NCBI RefSeq assembly: GCF_013376095.1 | Contig: NZ_JAAMFN010000018.1 | Span: forward strand, 23,660-87,659 | Direction: 5' to 3' | DNA length: 64,000 bases | Origin: Arthrobacter sp. SDTb3-6 | GTDB lineage: Bacteria > Actinomycetota > Actinomycetes > Actinomycetales > Micrococcaceae | Shown: one piece after another, positions 26,320 through 35,293 of the stretch | How the letters are laid out: each line of letters starts with the position of its first letter | Numbering within the stretch: the stretch's first letter is position 1 | Translations under genes and position numbers: made by a program | Notes under the pieces: model-generated | Told to the model about the DNA's origin: nothing | The model's database searches: none | The model's input: only the letters and a program-made list of their open reading frames with translations

Positions 26320-26565
26320 CTAAAGGCGCCGGCGCCTGGACACGGCATGGATGACACTGCCGCCCATCATGATGAACGCGGCGGGCAGGCAAAGCATGGC
26401 AACCCACGTGTAGCCGGTCCAAGGCTCCCCGCCGGCCCATTTCGTCAGCAGCAAAATGGCCAGGGCGGCCACCCCTGCCAATGCCAGCACGAGGGCTGCG
26501 AGATTGAAGGCCTGCCAGCCCCGGCCGTCGGAGGCAGGTGCCGTGTTGTGGGAGCTCATGGCCAT
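26320..26565 (-). CDS. Small two-helix membrane protein
   Basis: 81 residues from ATG 26565 (79 from a second ATG two codons later). Two membrane helices (LAALVLALAGVAALAILLLTKW and TWVAMLCLPAAFIMMGGSVIHAV, quoted in part as LVLALAGVAALAILLL and MLCLPAAFIMMGGSVI) with a basic RRRRL end. No clear Shine-Dalgarno site, so a leaderless message is possible. The frame extends upstream to 26697 without coding character. Function unknown; divergent from the cold-shock gene. Confidence 0.7.
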   Translation of the reverse strand: MAMSSHNTAPASDGRGWQAFNLAALVLALAGVAALAILLLTKWAGGEPWTGYTWVAMLCLPAAFIMMGGSVIHAVSRRRRL

Positions 26566-26759
26566 AACGCTAACAGCGGACAGTGGCGGCACAAAGCGCG
26601 CCGGCATTCTAAGGACGCGGTAACCTTGAAGGGAATGGACCAGCACGCCCCGAACCTGTTTGCACCGGCCGCACATTTCACGGCCACGGGTGCGCACGGC
26701 CCTCCGCCGCGCAGGTCCCCGGCGTGATCCCGACAGATGAAATATACGAGGTAAAGCAA

Positions 26760-27140
26760 GTGCCGATCGGCAAAGTGAAGTGGTACGACAATGAAAAGGG
26801 CTTCGGCATCCTGACCGCCGACGACGGCCGGGAAGTCTTTCTGCGCGCCAACGCCCTGCCAGCCGACGCCGGTGACATCAAGCCCGGCATGCGCATGGAA
26901 TTTGGCGTGGCCGACGGCCGCAAGGGTGCCCAGGCCATGGCCGCAAAGCTTCTGGACCGGGGCCAGTCCGTGGCCAAGGCCAAGCGCATGCCGGCCCGTG
27001 ACCTCGCCCCGATCGTGCAGGACCTGGTGACCTTGCTGGAACATTCAGTGGGATCCCTGACCAACGGCAAGTACCCGGAAGGCGACGCGGGCAAGATTGC
27101 CGCAGCGTTGCGCAAGGTTGCCGACAACTTCGACGCATAA
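26760..27140 (+). CDS. Cold-shock-domain protein with a C-terminal extension
   Basis: 126 residues. The first 67 are a cold-shock domain with RNP1 KGFGILTADDG and RNP2-like REVFLRANAL (the canonical VFVH is VFLR here). Residues 70-126 form an extra helical region (RMPARDLAPIVQDLVTLLEHSVGSL). GTG 26760 is chosen over an ATG or ATC further upstream because GAGGT lies 8 nt before and the family start (V/M)PIGKVKW fits. It should bind single-stranded RNA or DNA. DUF3027 follows after 11 nt, an association I recall as conserved in this group. Confidence 0.87.
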   Translation: MPIGKVKWYDNEKGFGILTADDGREVFLRANALPADAGDIKPGMRMEFGVADGRKGAQAMAAKLLDRGQSVAKAKRMPARDLAPIVQDLVTLLEHSVGSLTNGKYPEGDAGKIAAALRKVADNFDA

Positions 27141-27151
27141 CGGTGCCCACC

Positions 27152-27700
27152 ATGACCGAACTTCCCACCGAACCAGCCACGCCGTCCACTGGCGGGCCAC
27201 AGGCCGCGCCGCCGGCAGCCGACGCCCCGCGCCCCGGCGTCCCGGTCTGGCGGGTCGGCAAGCCCGACGCCTTCCTGGCCACGGCCATCGACGTGGCCCG
27301 CAATGCCGTGCTGGACATCGCGACGCCGGAGAACATCGGCGCGCATGCCGCCGTGCGCAGCGAAGGTGTCCGGACGGTCACGCACCTTTTTGAATGCCTG
27401 CTGCCCGGCTACGTCGGCTGGCAGTGGTTCGCCACGCTGGCCCGCGTCTCCCGTTCCAAGGACGCCACTGTCAACGAGGTGGGGCTGCTCCCCACCAATG
27501 GCTCCCTGCTCGCCCCGCCGTGGGTCCCCTGGGCCGAGCGGGTCCGCCCCGAGGACGCCCAGCCCGACGACGCCGGCACCGAAGACGCCGGTACCGAGGC
27601 TGGCGCCGACGCCGCGGGGGACCCTGACGGGGATGTGGACGCGGAGTCCGGGCACGACGCCGGGTCCCCGGCGGAGGCTGACGGCCCGCCGGAGGACTGA
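27152..27700 (+). CDS. DUF3027 family protein
   Basis: 182 residues. The core (WRVGKPDAFLATAIDVARNAV ... LLPGYVGWQWFATLARVSRSKDATVNEVGLLP, quoted in part) is DUF3027, an actinobacterial family of unknown function. The last 60 residues are acidic and low-complexity (Asp, Glu, Ala, Gly), probably disordered. ATG 27152 or the GTG at 27143 are both possible starts. Cotranscribed with the cold-shock gene, which hints at a role with nucleic acids, but nothing catalytic is visible. Confidence 0.82.
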   Translation: MTELPTEPATPSTGGPQAAPPAADAPRPGVPVWRVGKPDAFLATAIDVARNAVLDIATPENIGAHAAVRSEGVRTVTHLFECLLPGYVGWQWFATLARVSRSKDATVNEVGLLPTNGSLLAPPWVPWAERVRPEDAQPDDAGTEDAGTEAGADAAGDPDGDVDAESGHDAGSPAEADGPPED

Positions 27701-27734
27701 GCCGCCGGCCGCGGGCTCCCTTTCGCTGGCCTAT

Positions 27735-27781
27735 GTACATGTATGGCGGCCCCCGCCCGGCGGAGGCCGCCATACATGTAC
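27735..27781. repeat. Perfect inverted repeat with 17-bp arms
   Basis: GTACATGTATGGCGGCC (27735-27751) is exactly complementary to 27765-27781 across a 13-nt loop. It lies 34 bp after the DUF3027 stop and 78 bp before the next gene. The GTACATGTA part is AT-richer than the local background and is itself nearly palindromic (TACATGTA). It could be a terminator for DUF3027, an RNA stability element, or a member of a mobile repeat family. Confidence 0.85.
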
Positions 27782-27859
27782 TTTCGGCGGGGCGGTCCGG
27801 ACTTTCGGGCAGAAAAACCGTGGTTGACGCCGGCCCCGCCGCAGGAACAAGCTGTGTGC

Positions 27860-28261
27860 ATGGATGATGCAGCAGTGGATCTGGTGAGGCGTTTCTATGA
27901 TTCCGTCGCCGAGCGCGACCTGGCCAAGGCCGAGTCCTGCTTTGCCCCGGATGCCCGGTGGCACCTGCCGGGGAAGGGGCCCATTGCCGGCGACCACGTG
28001 GGGTGGCCGGCCATCCGGGACGAGTTCCTGGTGAAGCTGGGGCCGCTTTCCGGAGGCACGTTCAAGGCCGAACTGCTGGATGTGGCGGTGGGCGGGCGGT
28101 ACATCGTGGCCGTCCAGCACGCCACCGGCGACGTTGGCGGGCGGGTCCTGGACATCACCGGCTGCCAGTTGATGCGTGTGGAGGACGGGCTGATCCGCGA
28201 GGTCCGCGGCCACTACTCGGACCAGGAAGCGCTGGACGCGTTCTGGGAGGAACCCGCCTGA
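27860..28261 (+). CDS. NTF2-like (SnoaL/ketosteroid-isomerase-fold) protein
   Basis: 133 residues from ATG 27860; a GTG two codons upstream (27854) has a better-spaced AGGA and may be the true start. The sequence LVRRFYDSVAERDLAKAESCFAPDARWHLPG and the closing REVRGHYSDQEALDAFW (quoted in part as VRRFYDSVAERDLAKAESCF) are typical SnoaL-like elements. Reaction and ligand are unknown. A longer open frame starting at 27743 would run through the hairpin loop and is rejected. Convergent with serC. Confidence 0.78.
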   Translation: MDDAAVDLVRRFYDSVAERDLAKAESCFAPDARWHLPGKGPIAGDHVGWPAIRDEFLVKLGPLSGGTFKAELLDVAVGGRYIVAVQHATGDVGGRVLDITGCQLMRVEDGLIREVRGHYSDQEALDAFWEEPA

Positions 28262-28304
28262 CGGAACCCGGCCGCCGTCGAACGTAAACGCCTCAGGGCC
28301 CATG

Positions 28305-28351
28305 GCGCAGAAAAGGCGCCCCGCGAACAAGCCGGGGCGCCTTTTCTGCGC
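28305..28351. terminator. Bidirectional terminator between NTF2-like gene and serC
   Basis: Perfect 19-bp arms (28305-28323 and 28333-28351) with a 9-nt loop. The stem contains AAAA on one side and TTTT on the other, giving a U-tract in both orientations, as expected between convergent genes. Confidence 0.85.
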
Positions 28352-28366
28352 TTGGTGGTGGGGCCG

Positions 28367-29509
<1,143 letters not shown>

Positions 29510-29743
29510 TTAAGCGATGGATTTTAAGGCGCCAAGGGCCTGCGGCCAATTCTGCCGCACGGCCCCGCCCATTCCGAAATGCGGGCCGCATGGTGAAATG
29601 TTTCCCCCGCTGCACGGAGACGGGCAACAAACGGGTGGCGCAGGGGAACAAGGGGACGTTTTCCGCCCTTGTATTAAGCAGGATAACGTTAGAGACAAAA
29701 GGCCTGTTGCCGGAATCTCGCTCAACCCCAGGAGGAATCTGAC

Positions 29744-30439
29744 GTGACAGATTTGATTGACACAACGGAAATGTATTTGCGCACCATCCTGGAGCTCGAA
29801 GAAGAGAACATCGTGGCGCTGCGGGCCCGCATTGCCGAACGTCTGCACCATTCCGGCCCCACCGTCTCCCAGACCGTCGGGCGGATGGAACGCGACGGCC
29901 TGGTCATCGTCTCCGGTGACCGCCACTTGGAACTGACCCCCGCCGGGCGCGACAAGGCCACGCGCGTCATGCGCAAGCACCGCCTGGCCGAAAGGCTGCT
30001 CTCGGACGTCATCGGCCTGGACTGGGCCTATGTGCACGACGAGGCGTGCCGCTGGGAGCACGTCATGAGCGAGCGGGTCGAGCAGCGGCTGTTCGAACTG
30101 CTGGGCAAGCCGGAGGAATCGCCCTACGGCAACCCCATCCCCGGGCTGGAGGAACTGGGCGGCAACGTGGCCCCCGTCTTCGCCGCGGGCCTGGTCACGC
30201 TGGTGGACGCCATGGCCTCCTATTCCCCGGAACAGTCCGTGACCATCCACCGGCTCTCCGAGCGCATCCAGGTGGAGCCGGAGCTGCTGACCCAGCTGGA
30301 CGAGGGTGGGCTGCGTCCCGGCGCCACCATCTCCCTGGCCCAGGTGGGCGAATACATTTCGGTGCGCGTCCCCGGGATCGACGGCGCGCTTGAGCTGCCG
30401 CCCGAGGTCGCCTCCCACGTCTTTGTCTCGATGAGCTAA
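29744..30439 (+). CDS. DtxR/IdeR-family metal-dependent transcriptional regulator
   Basis: 231 residues, the full three-domain form. N-terminal winged helix (IAERLHHSGPTVSQTVGRMERDGL, in part), dimerisation and metal-binding domain with HDEACRWEHVMSE carrying ligands equivalent to H79, E83 and H98 of DtxR, and a C-terminal SH3-like domain (155-231). GTG start with AGGAGGAATCTGAC. In this family Fe2+ (or Mn2+) triggers DNA binding and repression of iron uptake. It is divergent from serC across 249 bp; I see no convincing iron box in that gap. Confidence 0.92.
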   Translation: MTDLIDTTEMYLRTILELEEENIVALRARIAERLHHSGPTVSQTVGRMERDGLVIVSGDRHLELTPAGRDKATRVMRKHRLAERLLSDVIGLDWAYVHDEACRWEHVMSERVEQRLFELLGKPEESPYGNPIPGLEELGGNVAPVFAAGLVTLVDAMASYSPEQSVTIHRLSERIQVEPELLTQLDEGGLRPGATISLAQVGEYISVRVPGIDGALELPPEVASHVFVSMS

Positions 30440-30591
30440 GCGGCCCGGGACGTATCCGGTCCGCACCGGCGGGCCGCAGCCGGCCGGATTGCGGCCGTGG
30501 CTGCGGCGGAACGCGTCAGGCGCTTGACGCGCAGCCCGCCAAATATAACGGAATTATCACGGCTGTCGTTTTTACCGTATAGTAACTACGT

Positions 30592-30856
30592 GGCGCTGTA
30601 ACCAAAGCGTTACCAACCTCTGACACCGAGCCTTGCCTTCAGAGGGGGAATGAACCGTTTCAGGCAAGGACGGGGGAACCACAACCGGCAGGCCGAGAAG
30701 CCTGCCTTGGGGTGAAGCCAGGTCTCGCACCACCCGCAACCCATCAGGCACCATGCCCAGGACGGGGCGGGAGCCGGTGCATTGCGCGTGCCGCGGGCCA
30801 GGCCGGATCAACCATTGCACTCTCTGATCCGAATCCGACAGCTAACTCCGCAGGTG
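30592..30856 (+). ncRNA. Cyclic di-AMP riboswitch (ydaO-yuaA type), copy 1
   Basis: Conserved blocks of the ydaO-yuaA class appear in order: CGGGGGAACC (30671-30680), TTGGGGTGAAGCC ending at 30719, and GAATCCGACAGCTAACTCCG (30831-30850) followed by CAGG. The leader precedes an M23 peptidase gene, the classic actinobacterial setting where c-di-AMP turns off wall-hydrolase expression. A possible -10 is TATAGT (30578-30583). Boundaries are approximate because the structure was read by eye. Confidence 0.88.
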
Positions 30857-30875
30857 CTTCGCAGAGAGGTTTTTA

Positions 30876-31691
30876 GTGTCAGAGGTCAAGCAGCGCGGAC
30901 GCCGCCGGGCGGGTCCACCATGTACCGAACCGGCAGCGACTGCCCAGCCAACCCGCCGGGAGCTGCTCGCGGCCGAGCGGTCGGCCGTAGCACCCCACCC
31001 CACGTTGGGCGGGCTGATCCGCAGCAGCATTGGACGCGGGGCCGGCCAGAAAGTCGGGATGGCACTGGCCGCCACCGGCCTGGCCCTCGCCGTGACCGTG
31101 CCGTCGGCCGGCGGGGCGCTTCAGCTGGCCGGCAGCGACACCCCGGCCGGACCGGCCGCGTCGCAGTCACTGGTCACCGCGGCGGCAGATGTGCCGATTA
31201 CCTTTGAAGCGCCGTCCATTGCCAGTGCACTCAACCCGGATGGACAACTGAAGGAAACGCTGAAGGTCAAGGCCTCCAACGTCACGCCGCAGGCTGCCAA
31301 GGGAACGCTGTCGGCGCCGTTGAAGGTGCTCACGCCGTCCTCGCCGTTTGGCTCACGCCTCAACCCCCTGACCGGGGCGATGGGGGAAATGCACACGGGG
31401 CAGGACTATGCCGTCTGGTGCTCCACGGCCGTGTTCGCCGCGGCCGGCGGCACGGTGGCCTTTACCGGCTGGCACCCCTACGGCGGAGGGAACCGCGTGG
31501 TCATCGACCACGGCAACGGCCTCTCGACGTCGTACAACCACCTGAGCTCCATCGGCGTGAAGGTGGGCCAGGAAGTGGAGCGCGGGCAGCAGGTGGCGCT
31601 CAGCGGCACCACGGGGGCCTCCACCGGCTGCCACCTGCACTTTGAGGTCATGGTCGACGACCAGACCGTTGACCCGACCGGATGGCTTTAA
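30876..31691 (+). CDS. M23-family (LytM-like) peptidoglycan endopeptidase
   Basis: 271 residues. A basic N-terminal tail, one hydrophobic signal or anchor segment (VGMALAATGLALAVTVPSAG, about 61-80), a linker, and a C-terminal M23 domain with zinc ligands in MHTGQDYAV (HxxxD) and HLHFE. It should cleave wall cross-bridges outside the cell. GTG start with GAGAGGT 6 nt upstream. Transcription or translation is probably controlled by the c-di-AMP riboswitch in its leader. Confidence 0.9.
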   Translation: MSEVKQRGRRRAGPPCTEPAATAQPTRRELLAAERSAVAPHPTLGGLIRSSIGRGAGQKVGMALAATGLALAVTVPSAGGALQLAGSDTPAGPAASQSLVTAAADVPITFEAPSIASALNPDGQLKETLKVKASNVTPQAAKGTLSAPLKVLTPSSPFGSRLNPLTGAMGEMHTGQDYAVWCSTAVFAAAGGTVAFTGWHPYGGGNRVVIDHGNGLSTSYNHLSSIGVKVGQEVERGQQVALSGTTGASTGCHLHFEVMVDDQTVDPTGWL

Positions 31692-31799
31692 GTCCTCCAC
31701 AAGGGGGGCCAGGTCACGACTTAGAGACACGACCGTGACCTGAACGTGACATTGGAAAAAATCTGTTGTACCGTCGTAACCGCGCCAACTTCGAATCAA

Positions 31800-32013
31800 G
31801 CTGGCGCCTGTGAGTGGATTGCCTAGCTCTGCCACCGCTCACGGTCCGTTCGTATCAATCGTCTGGCAGGGGCGGGGGAACCATTATCGGGCTTCTTTTA
31901 TGGAAGTCCTAGGGGTGAAGCCGCGAAGCGTCCGTCCATGGAAAACAATTCCTGGAACGGGTGTGGAGCGGCCGGGTGACTCCCATCCGAATCCGACAGC
32001 TTACCTCGCAGGC
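31800..32013 (+). ncRNA. Cyclic di-AMP riboswitch (ydaO-yuaA type), copy 2
   Basis: Same conserved blocks as copy 1: GGGGGAACC (31874-31882), AGGGGTGAAGCC (31911-31922), and TCCGAATCCGACAGCTTACC (31986-32005) followed by TCGCAGG. A short hairpin, GCGCCA/TGGCGC (31782-31807), lies immediately before it. It precedes the NlpC/P60 gene by about 20 nt. Outside the conserved core the two copies differ widely, so they are not a recent duplication. Confidence 0.88.
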
Positions 32014-32031
32014 TTTGGGAGAGGATCCTTC

Positions 32032-32802
32032 TTGTCTTCAAACACTGCCCTTGGGCGTCACCGCGCCGAGGTTGTTAAGACCAGCCCGATCTCCGTCATC
32101 ACGAAAGCCGTCGGCTCCAACGTCGGTGGTGTCGGACGCCAGGCCGCTGTAATCGCAGCAGCTTCCGGACTGGTCCTCACTTCCGGCATTGCAGCAAATG
32201 CCGCCACCCCCACTGTGGAGCGCGCCTCCGACGGTGGCACCACGCTTAGCCAGAACACGCAGCTTGCCTCGGCAGTGACTGCAAAGTCGACCGTGAAGAT
32301 CTCCTTCGCAACCCCCAAGGTGACCTCAACCCCGGCTCCCGTTGTTGTTACGCCCCCCGTGGCCGCGCAGAGCAGCGACGTTGCCCAGGTGCCCGCCGCC
32401 CAGGCCCCTGCAGCGGCTCCGGCCGCCACGGTCACCACCACCGAAGCAGCCCCCCAGCCCGCCACCAAGAGCGGCATTGGCGCCACGATCGCCGCTGCGG
32501 CCCTGGCCCAGCTCGGCGTGGCCCAGGACTGCACCATGCTGGTCACCAACTCGCTGGCAGCGGCCGGGATCAACTACCACGGCTGGCCGGCCGGCTACCT
32601 CTCCCTCGGCCGCACGGTTTCCGAGGCTGAAGCACAGCCCGGTGACCTGATCTACTACGCCGACGGCGGCCTGGGCATGGCCCACATTGCCGTTTACATC
32701 GGCAACGGCCAGGCCGTCCACGGCGGCTTCCACGGCAGCACCGTCGTCTGGTCGGTCGACGTTGGCGGCTCGGCCCCCGTGTTCATCGCGATGGGCCACT
32801 AG
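32032..32802 (+). CDS. Secreted NlpC/P60 peptidoglycan hydrolase
   Basis: 256 residues from TTG 32032, which has AGAGGA 6 nt upstream; the frame continues upstream through the riboswitch and must not be used. A hydrophobic segment ending in ANA (about 38-60, signal peptide with likely cleavage near ANAAT) leads to an Ala/Pro/Thr linker (100-150) and an NlpC/P60 domain with catalytic cysteine in AQDCTMLVTNSL and histidine in GMAHIAVYIGNG. Such enzymes cut the stem peptide. Controlled by its own c-di-AMP riboswitch and ended by a strong terminator. Confidence 0.9.
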   Translation: MSSNTALGRHRAEVVKTSPISVITKAVGSNVGGVGRQAAVIAAASGLVLTSGIAANAATPTVERASDGGTTLSQNTQLASAVTAKSTVKISFATPKVTSTPAPVVVTPPVAAQSSDVAQVPAAQAPAAAPAATVTTTEAAPQPATKSGIGATIAAAALAQLGVAQDCTMLVTNSLAAAGINYHGWPAGYLSLGRTVSEAEAQPGDLIYYADGGLGMAHIAVYIGNGQAVHGGFHGSTVVWSVDVGGSAPVFIAMGH

Positions 32803-32817
32803 TCCCGAAAAGCTTCC

Positions 32818-32857
32818 AAGCACCGGCCCCGTCCATAGGACGGGGCCGGTGCTTTTT
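32818..32857 (+). terminator. Rho-independent terminator after NlpC/P60 gene
   Basis: A perfect 17-bp stem (32818-32834 with 32838-32854) with a 3-nt ATA loop, followed by a T-run. Excellent intrinsic terminator. Confidence 0.92.
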
Positions 32858-33051
32858 AATGGCAGGCCGCCGACGCAGGCAGCCGCGGCCCAGCGCCCGG
32901 CGTCCGTCACAACACCGCCGGCAGCCGTGCCCGCGGTGCGCGGCCCGCCGTCTGGCTTGGCATCCGGCACGGTCCTGTCCGGGCCGGTGCAGACGTTCGT
33001 AGGAACGGGGCGGGCTAGCATGGGGTTCATGGACAGTGGAAGCGGGCAGCC

Positions 33052-33684
33052 GTGCAGGCCGTGATATTGGCCGGAGGGCTTTCACGCCGCCTCGGCGGCG
33101 TGGCGAAGGCCGGCCTGCTGGTGGACGGGGAAACGCTGCTGGCGCACACCCTGCGTGCCGCCCAGGCCGTGGTGGACGCGACGTCCGCCGGGAACGCACG
33201 GGGGAGGACCGCCGTCGTCGGCCCGGTGGGGCAGCTGGCCGCCTGGCTGGGTCCGGGCCGGCGGTCCGGGCGGTTGGAATTGGTGCAGGAGGACCCGCCG
33301 TATTCCGGCCCGGCGGCCGGCATTGCCGCGGGCATCTCGGCCCTGGACGGCACCGGCGGCCGGGTGCTGGTGCTGGCCTGTGACATGCCGCAGGCCGGGC
33401 CGCTGGCAAAACTGCTGGCCGAAGCCGCCGCCGGGTGCGGCGCCTGGGAGGCGGTGATGGCCGTGGACGGCGGGCGCCGCCAGCCGTTGGCCGCCATTTA
33501 TCCGTTGGCGGCGCTGCAGGCCGCGGTGGCGGAGGCCCGGGCGGCGCACCGGCTGGAAAATGCGTCGGTCTTCTCGCTGCTTGCTAGTGTGAACATCAAG
33601 GAATGTGCCGTGCCGGCGGGGCTGGCGGCGGACATCGACACTTGGGACGACGCCCGCCTGCACGGGATCGGCGCCCCGCTTTGA
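33052..33684 (+). CDS. mobA: Molybdenum cofactor guanylyltransferase-like protein (MobA family)
   Basis: 210 residues. The N-terminal nucleotidyltransferase signature LAGGLSRRLGGVAKAGL and the LVLACDMPQAGP motif with its metal-binding aspartate are those of MobA, which joins GMP to Mo-molybdopterin to make the bis-MGD-type cofactor. GTG start with GGAAGCGGG upstream; TAGCAT (33016-33021) is a possible -10. First of a tight mobA, DUF6457, moeA group, which probably serves the FdhF-type enzyme at 47-50 kb. Confidence 0.87.
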   Translation: MQAVILAGGLSRRLGGVAKAGLLVDGETLLAHTLRAAQAVVDATSAGNARGRTAVVGPVGQLAAWLGPGRRSGRLELVQEDPPYSGPAAGIAAGISALDGTGGRVLVLACDMPQAGPLAKLLAEAAAGCGAWEAVMAVDGGRRQPLAAIYPLAALQAAVAEARAAHRLENASVFSLLASVNIKECAVPAGLAADIDTWDDARLHGIGAPL

Positions 33685-33719
33685 GCTGGCCGGGCAACCC
33701 GGACGGGAAGGGCACGGAC

Positions 33720-34004
33720 ATGGAGAACAACGACGAGGTTTTGGACGCGTGGCTGGCAAAACTGCTGGCCGCCTTTGAGATCGCCGACATTGAGGTGGAC
33801 GTCCATGCCGTGCTGAACCTGGCCGGCGTGGCCGCGCATGCAGTGGTGCGCCCCGCGGCGCCGCTGACCACCTTTGTGGCCGGGCTGGCAGCGGGTCTGG
33901 CGGCCGGGTCGGGCCAGGCGGATTCCGCACAGTCGATGGCTGCCGCGCTGGGCCTGGCCAAGAAGCTGGCCGCCGCCGAAGCGCCGGCTTCCGCCGCCGA
34001 ATAG
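33720..34004 (+). CDS. DUF6457 family small protein
   Basis: 94 residues. The pattern VLDAWLAKLLAAFEIADIEVDVHAVLNLAGVAAHAVVRPAAPLTTFVAGLAAG (quoted here only to identify it in parts: LNLAGVAAHAVVRPAAPLTT) matches DUF6457, small helical proteins found between molybdenum-cofactor genes. Start at ATG 33720 with GGGAAGGG 8 nt upstream; a TTG overlapping the mobA stop is an alternative. Its sandwiching between mobA and moeA argues for a role in cofactor handling; the activity is unknown. Confidence 0.78.
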   Translation: MENNDEVLDAWLAKLLAAFEIADIEVDVHAVLNLAGVAAHAVVRPAAPLTTFVAGLAAGLAAGSGQADSAQSMAAALGLAKKLAAAEAPASAAE

Positions 34005-34012
34005 GGGGCCAG

Positions 34013-35293
34013 GTGGCAGCCTACGCCGAAGCGGCCCCGTCCGCCGGGGAGCCGGAACCGCAGCCTGCGGCACTGCAGCCCGCCGCGGAGCCGCAGCCTG
34101 AACCGCAGCCGCGCACCCTGCCCCACACCTGGGAGGAGGCCCGGACCGCCGCGTACGAGGTGGCCCGGCCGCTGCCCGCCGTCGACGTCGAGCTGGCGCA
34201 GGGTGCCGGACGGAAGCTGGCGGCCGGCATCGTGGCCCTGCATCCCATGCCGCACTATGCCTCCTCGGCCATGGACGGCTGGGCCGTGGCGGGCAGCCCG
34301 CCCTGGATCCTGGCCGGGCCGGGCCGCCGCCTCGCCCCCGGGCAGGCCTCGCCCATCGTCACCGGCGGCCTGGTCCCGCCCGGTGCCAAGGCCGTCCTGC
34401 GCAGCGAGGCAGGCCTGCTTTCCACGGACGACGACGGCCTGCCGGTCCTGGTGCGCGGCGGCGCCGCCCGCCCGGGGGAACCCAAAAACGGCCAGCACAT
34501 CAGGCCTGCGGGCAAGGAGGCGGCCGAAGGGGAGCTGCTGGTCAAGCCGGGCACCGTGCTGAACCCTGCCCACCTTGCCCTGGCCGCGCTGGGCGGCCTG
34601 GATGAACTGTCGGTGCTGGGCCGCCCGGCGGTGCAGCTGGTGCTGACCGGCGACGAGGTGGTCCAGCACGGCATCCCCGCACCCGGCCAGGTCCGGGACG
34701 CCTTCACCCCGCAGCTGGGCGGCGTCGTCGAACTGCTGGGAGGCACCGTGGTGGGGCTGCGCCGCGCGGCCGACAACCTGGCGGCCACGCTGGAGGCCCT
34801 CGCCGACTCCGAAGGGAACCCGGCCGACGTCGTCATCACCACGGGCGCCACCGGCCGCTCCAGCGCGGACTTCCTGCGCCCGGCCATCGCCGCCATGGGC
34901 GGGACTTTCCACGTCGACGGCATTGCCATGCGCCCCGGCCACCCCAGCCTGCTCGCCGAATTCCCGGACGGGCGCTTCCTGGTGGGCCTGCCGGGCAACC
35001 CGCTGGCGGCCATGATCGCCCTGCTGACGATTGGTGCACCGCTGCTGGCCAGGCTGGGCAGCAGCCCCCTGCCGCCCACGTTCGAGGTGGCGTGCGGATC
35101 ACCCATCAAGGAGTACCACGGACCCACCCGGCTGATGCCGTACCGGCTGCTGTACGGGCTGGCATCCCCGTGCGCCAACACGGACTCCGCCATGATGCGC
35201 GGGATGGCGGCGGCCGACGGCGTCATGGTGGTCCCGCCGCACGGGGCGAAAATGGGGGAGCCCCTCACCGCATTCGGGCTGCCGTGGACGTAA
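34013..35293 (+). CDS. moeA: Divergent MoeA-type molybdopterin molybdotransferase
   Basis: 426 residues with a Pro/Glu-rich N-terminal tail (1-38). MoeA landmarks present are SAMDGWAV (85-92), HIRPAGKEA (162-170), LTGDE (211-215), MRPGHP (306-311) and LPGNPLAA (326-333). The canonical TxGGVSVGDYD loop is replaced by TTGATGRSSADF (276-287), so this is a diverged paralogue. The standard enzyme inserts molybdate into adenylylated molybdopterin. GTG start 9 nt after DUF6457. Overlaps the hydrolase gene by 10 nt. Confidence 0.83.
   Translation: MAAYAEAAPSAGEPEPQPAALQPAAEPQPEPQPRTLPHTWEEARTAAYEVARPLPAVDVELAQGAGRKLAAGIVALHPMPHYASSAMDGWAVAGSPPWILAGPGRRLAPGQASPIVTGGLVPPGAKAVLRSEAGLLSTDDDGLPVLVRGGAARPGEPKNGQHIRPAGKEAAEGELLVKPGTVLNPAHLALAALGGLDELSVLGRPAVQLVLTGDEVVQHGIPAPGQVRDAFTPQLGGVVELLGGTVVGLRRAADNLAATLEALADSEGNPADVVITTGATGRSSADFLRPAIAAMGGTFHVDGIAMRPGHPSLLAEFPDGRFLVGLPGNPLAAMIALLTIGAPLLARLGSSPLPPTFEVACGSPIKEYHGPTRLMPYRLLYGLASPCANTDSAMMRGMAAADGVMVVPPHGAKMGEPLTAFGLPWT

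Noticed and set aside
27743..27859. Upstream extension of the NTF2-like gene
   Set aside because: It would start in the left arm of the 17-bp hairpin and has no coding character.
31810..32031. An N-terminal extension of the NlpC/P60 frame
   Set aside because: It runs through the c-di-AMP riboswitch, lacks a signal sequence, and TTG 32032 has a properly spaced RBS.
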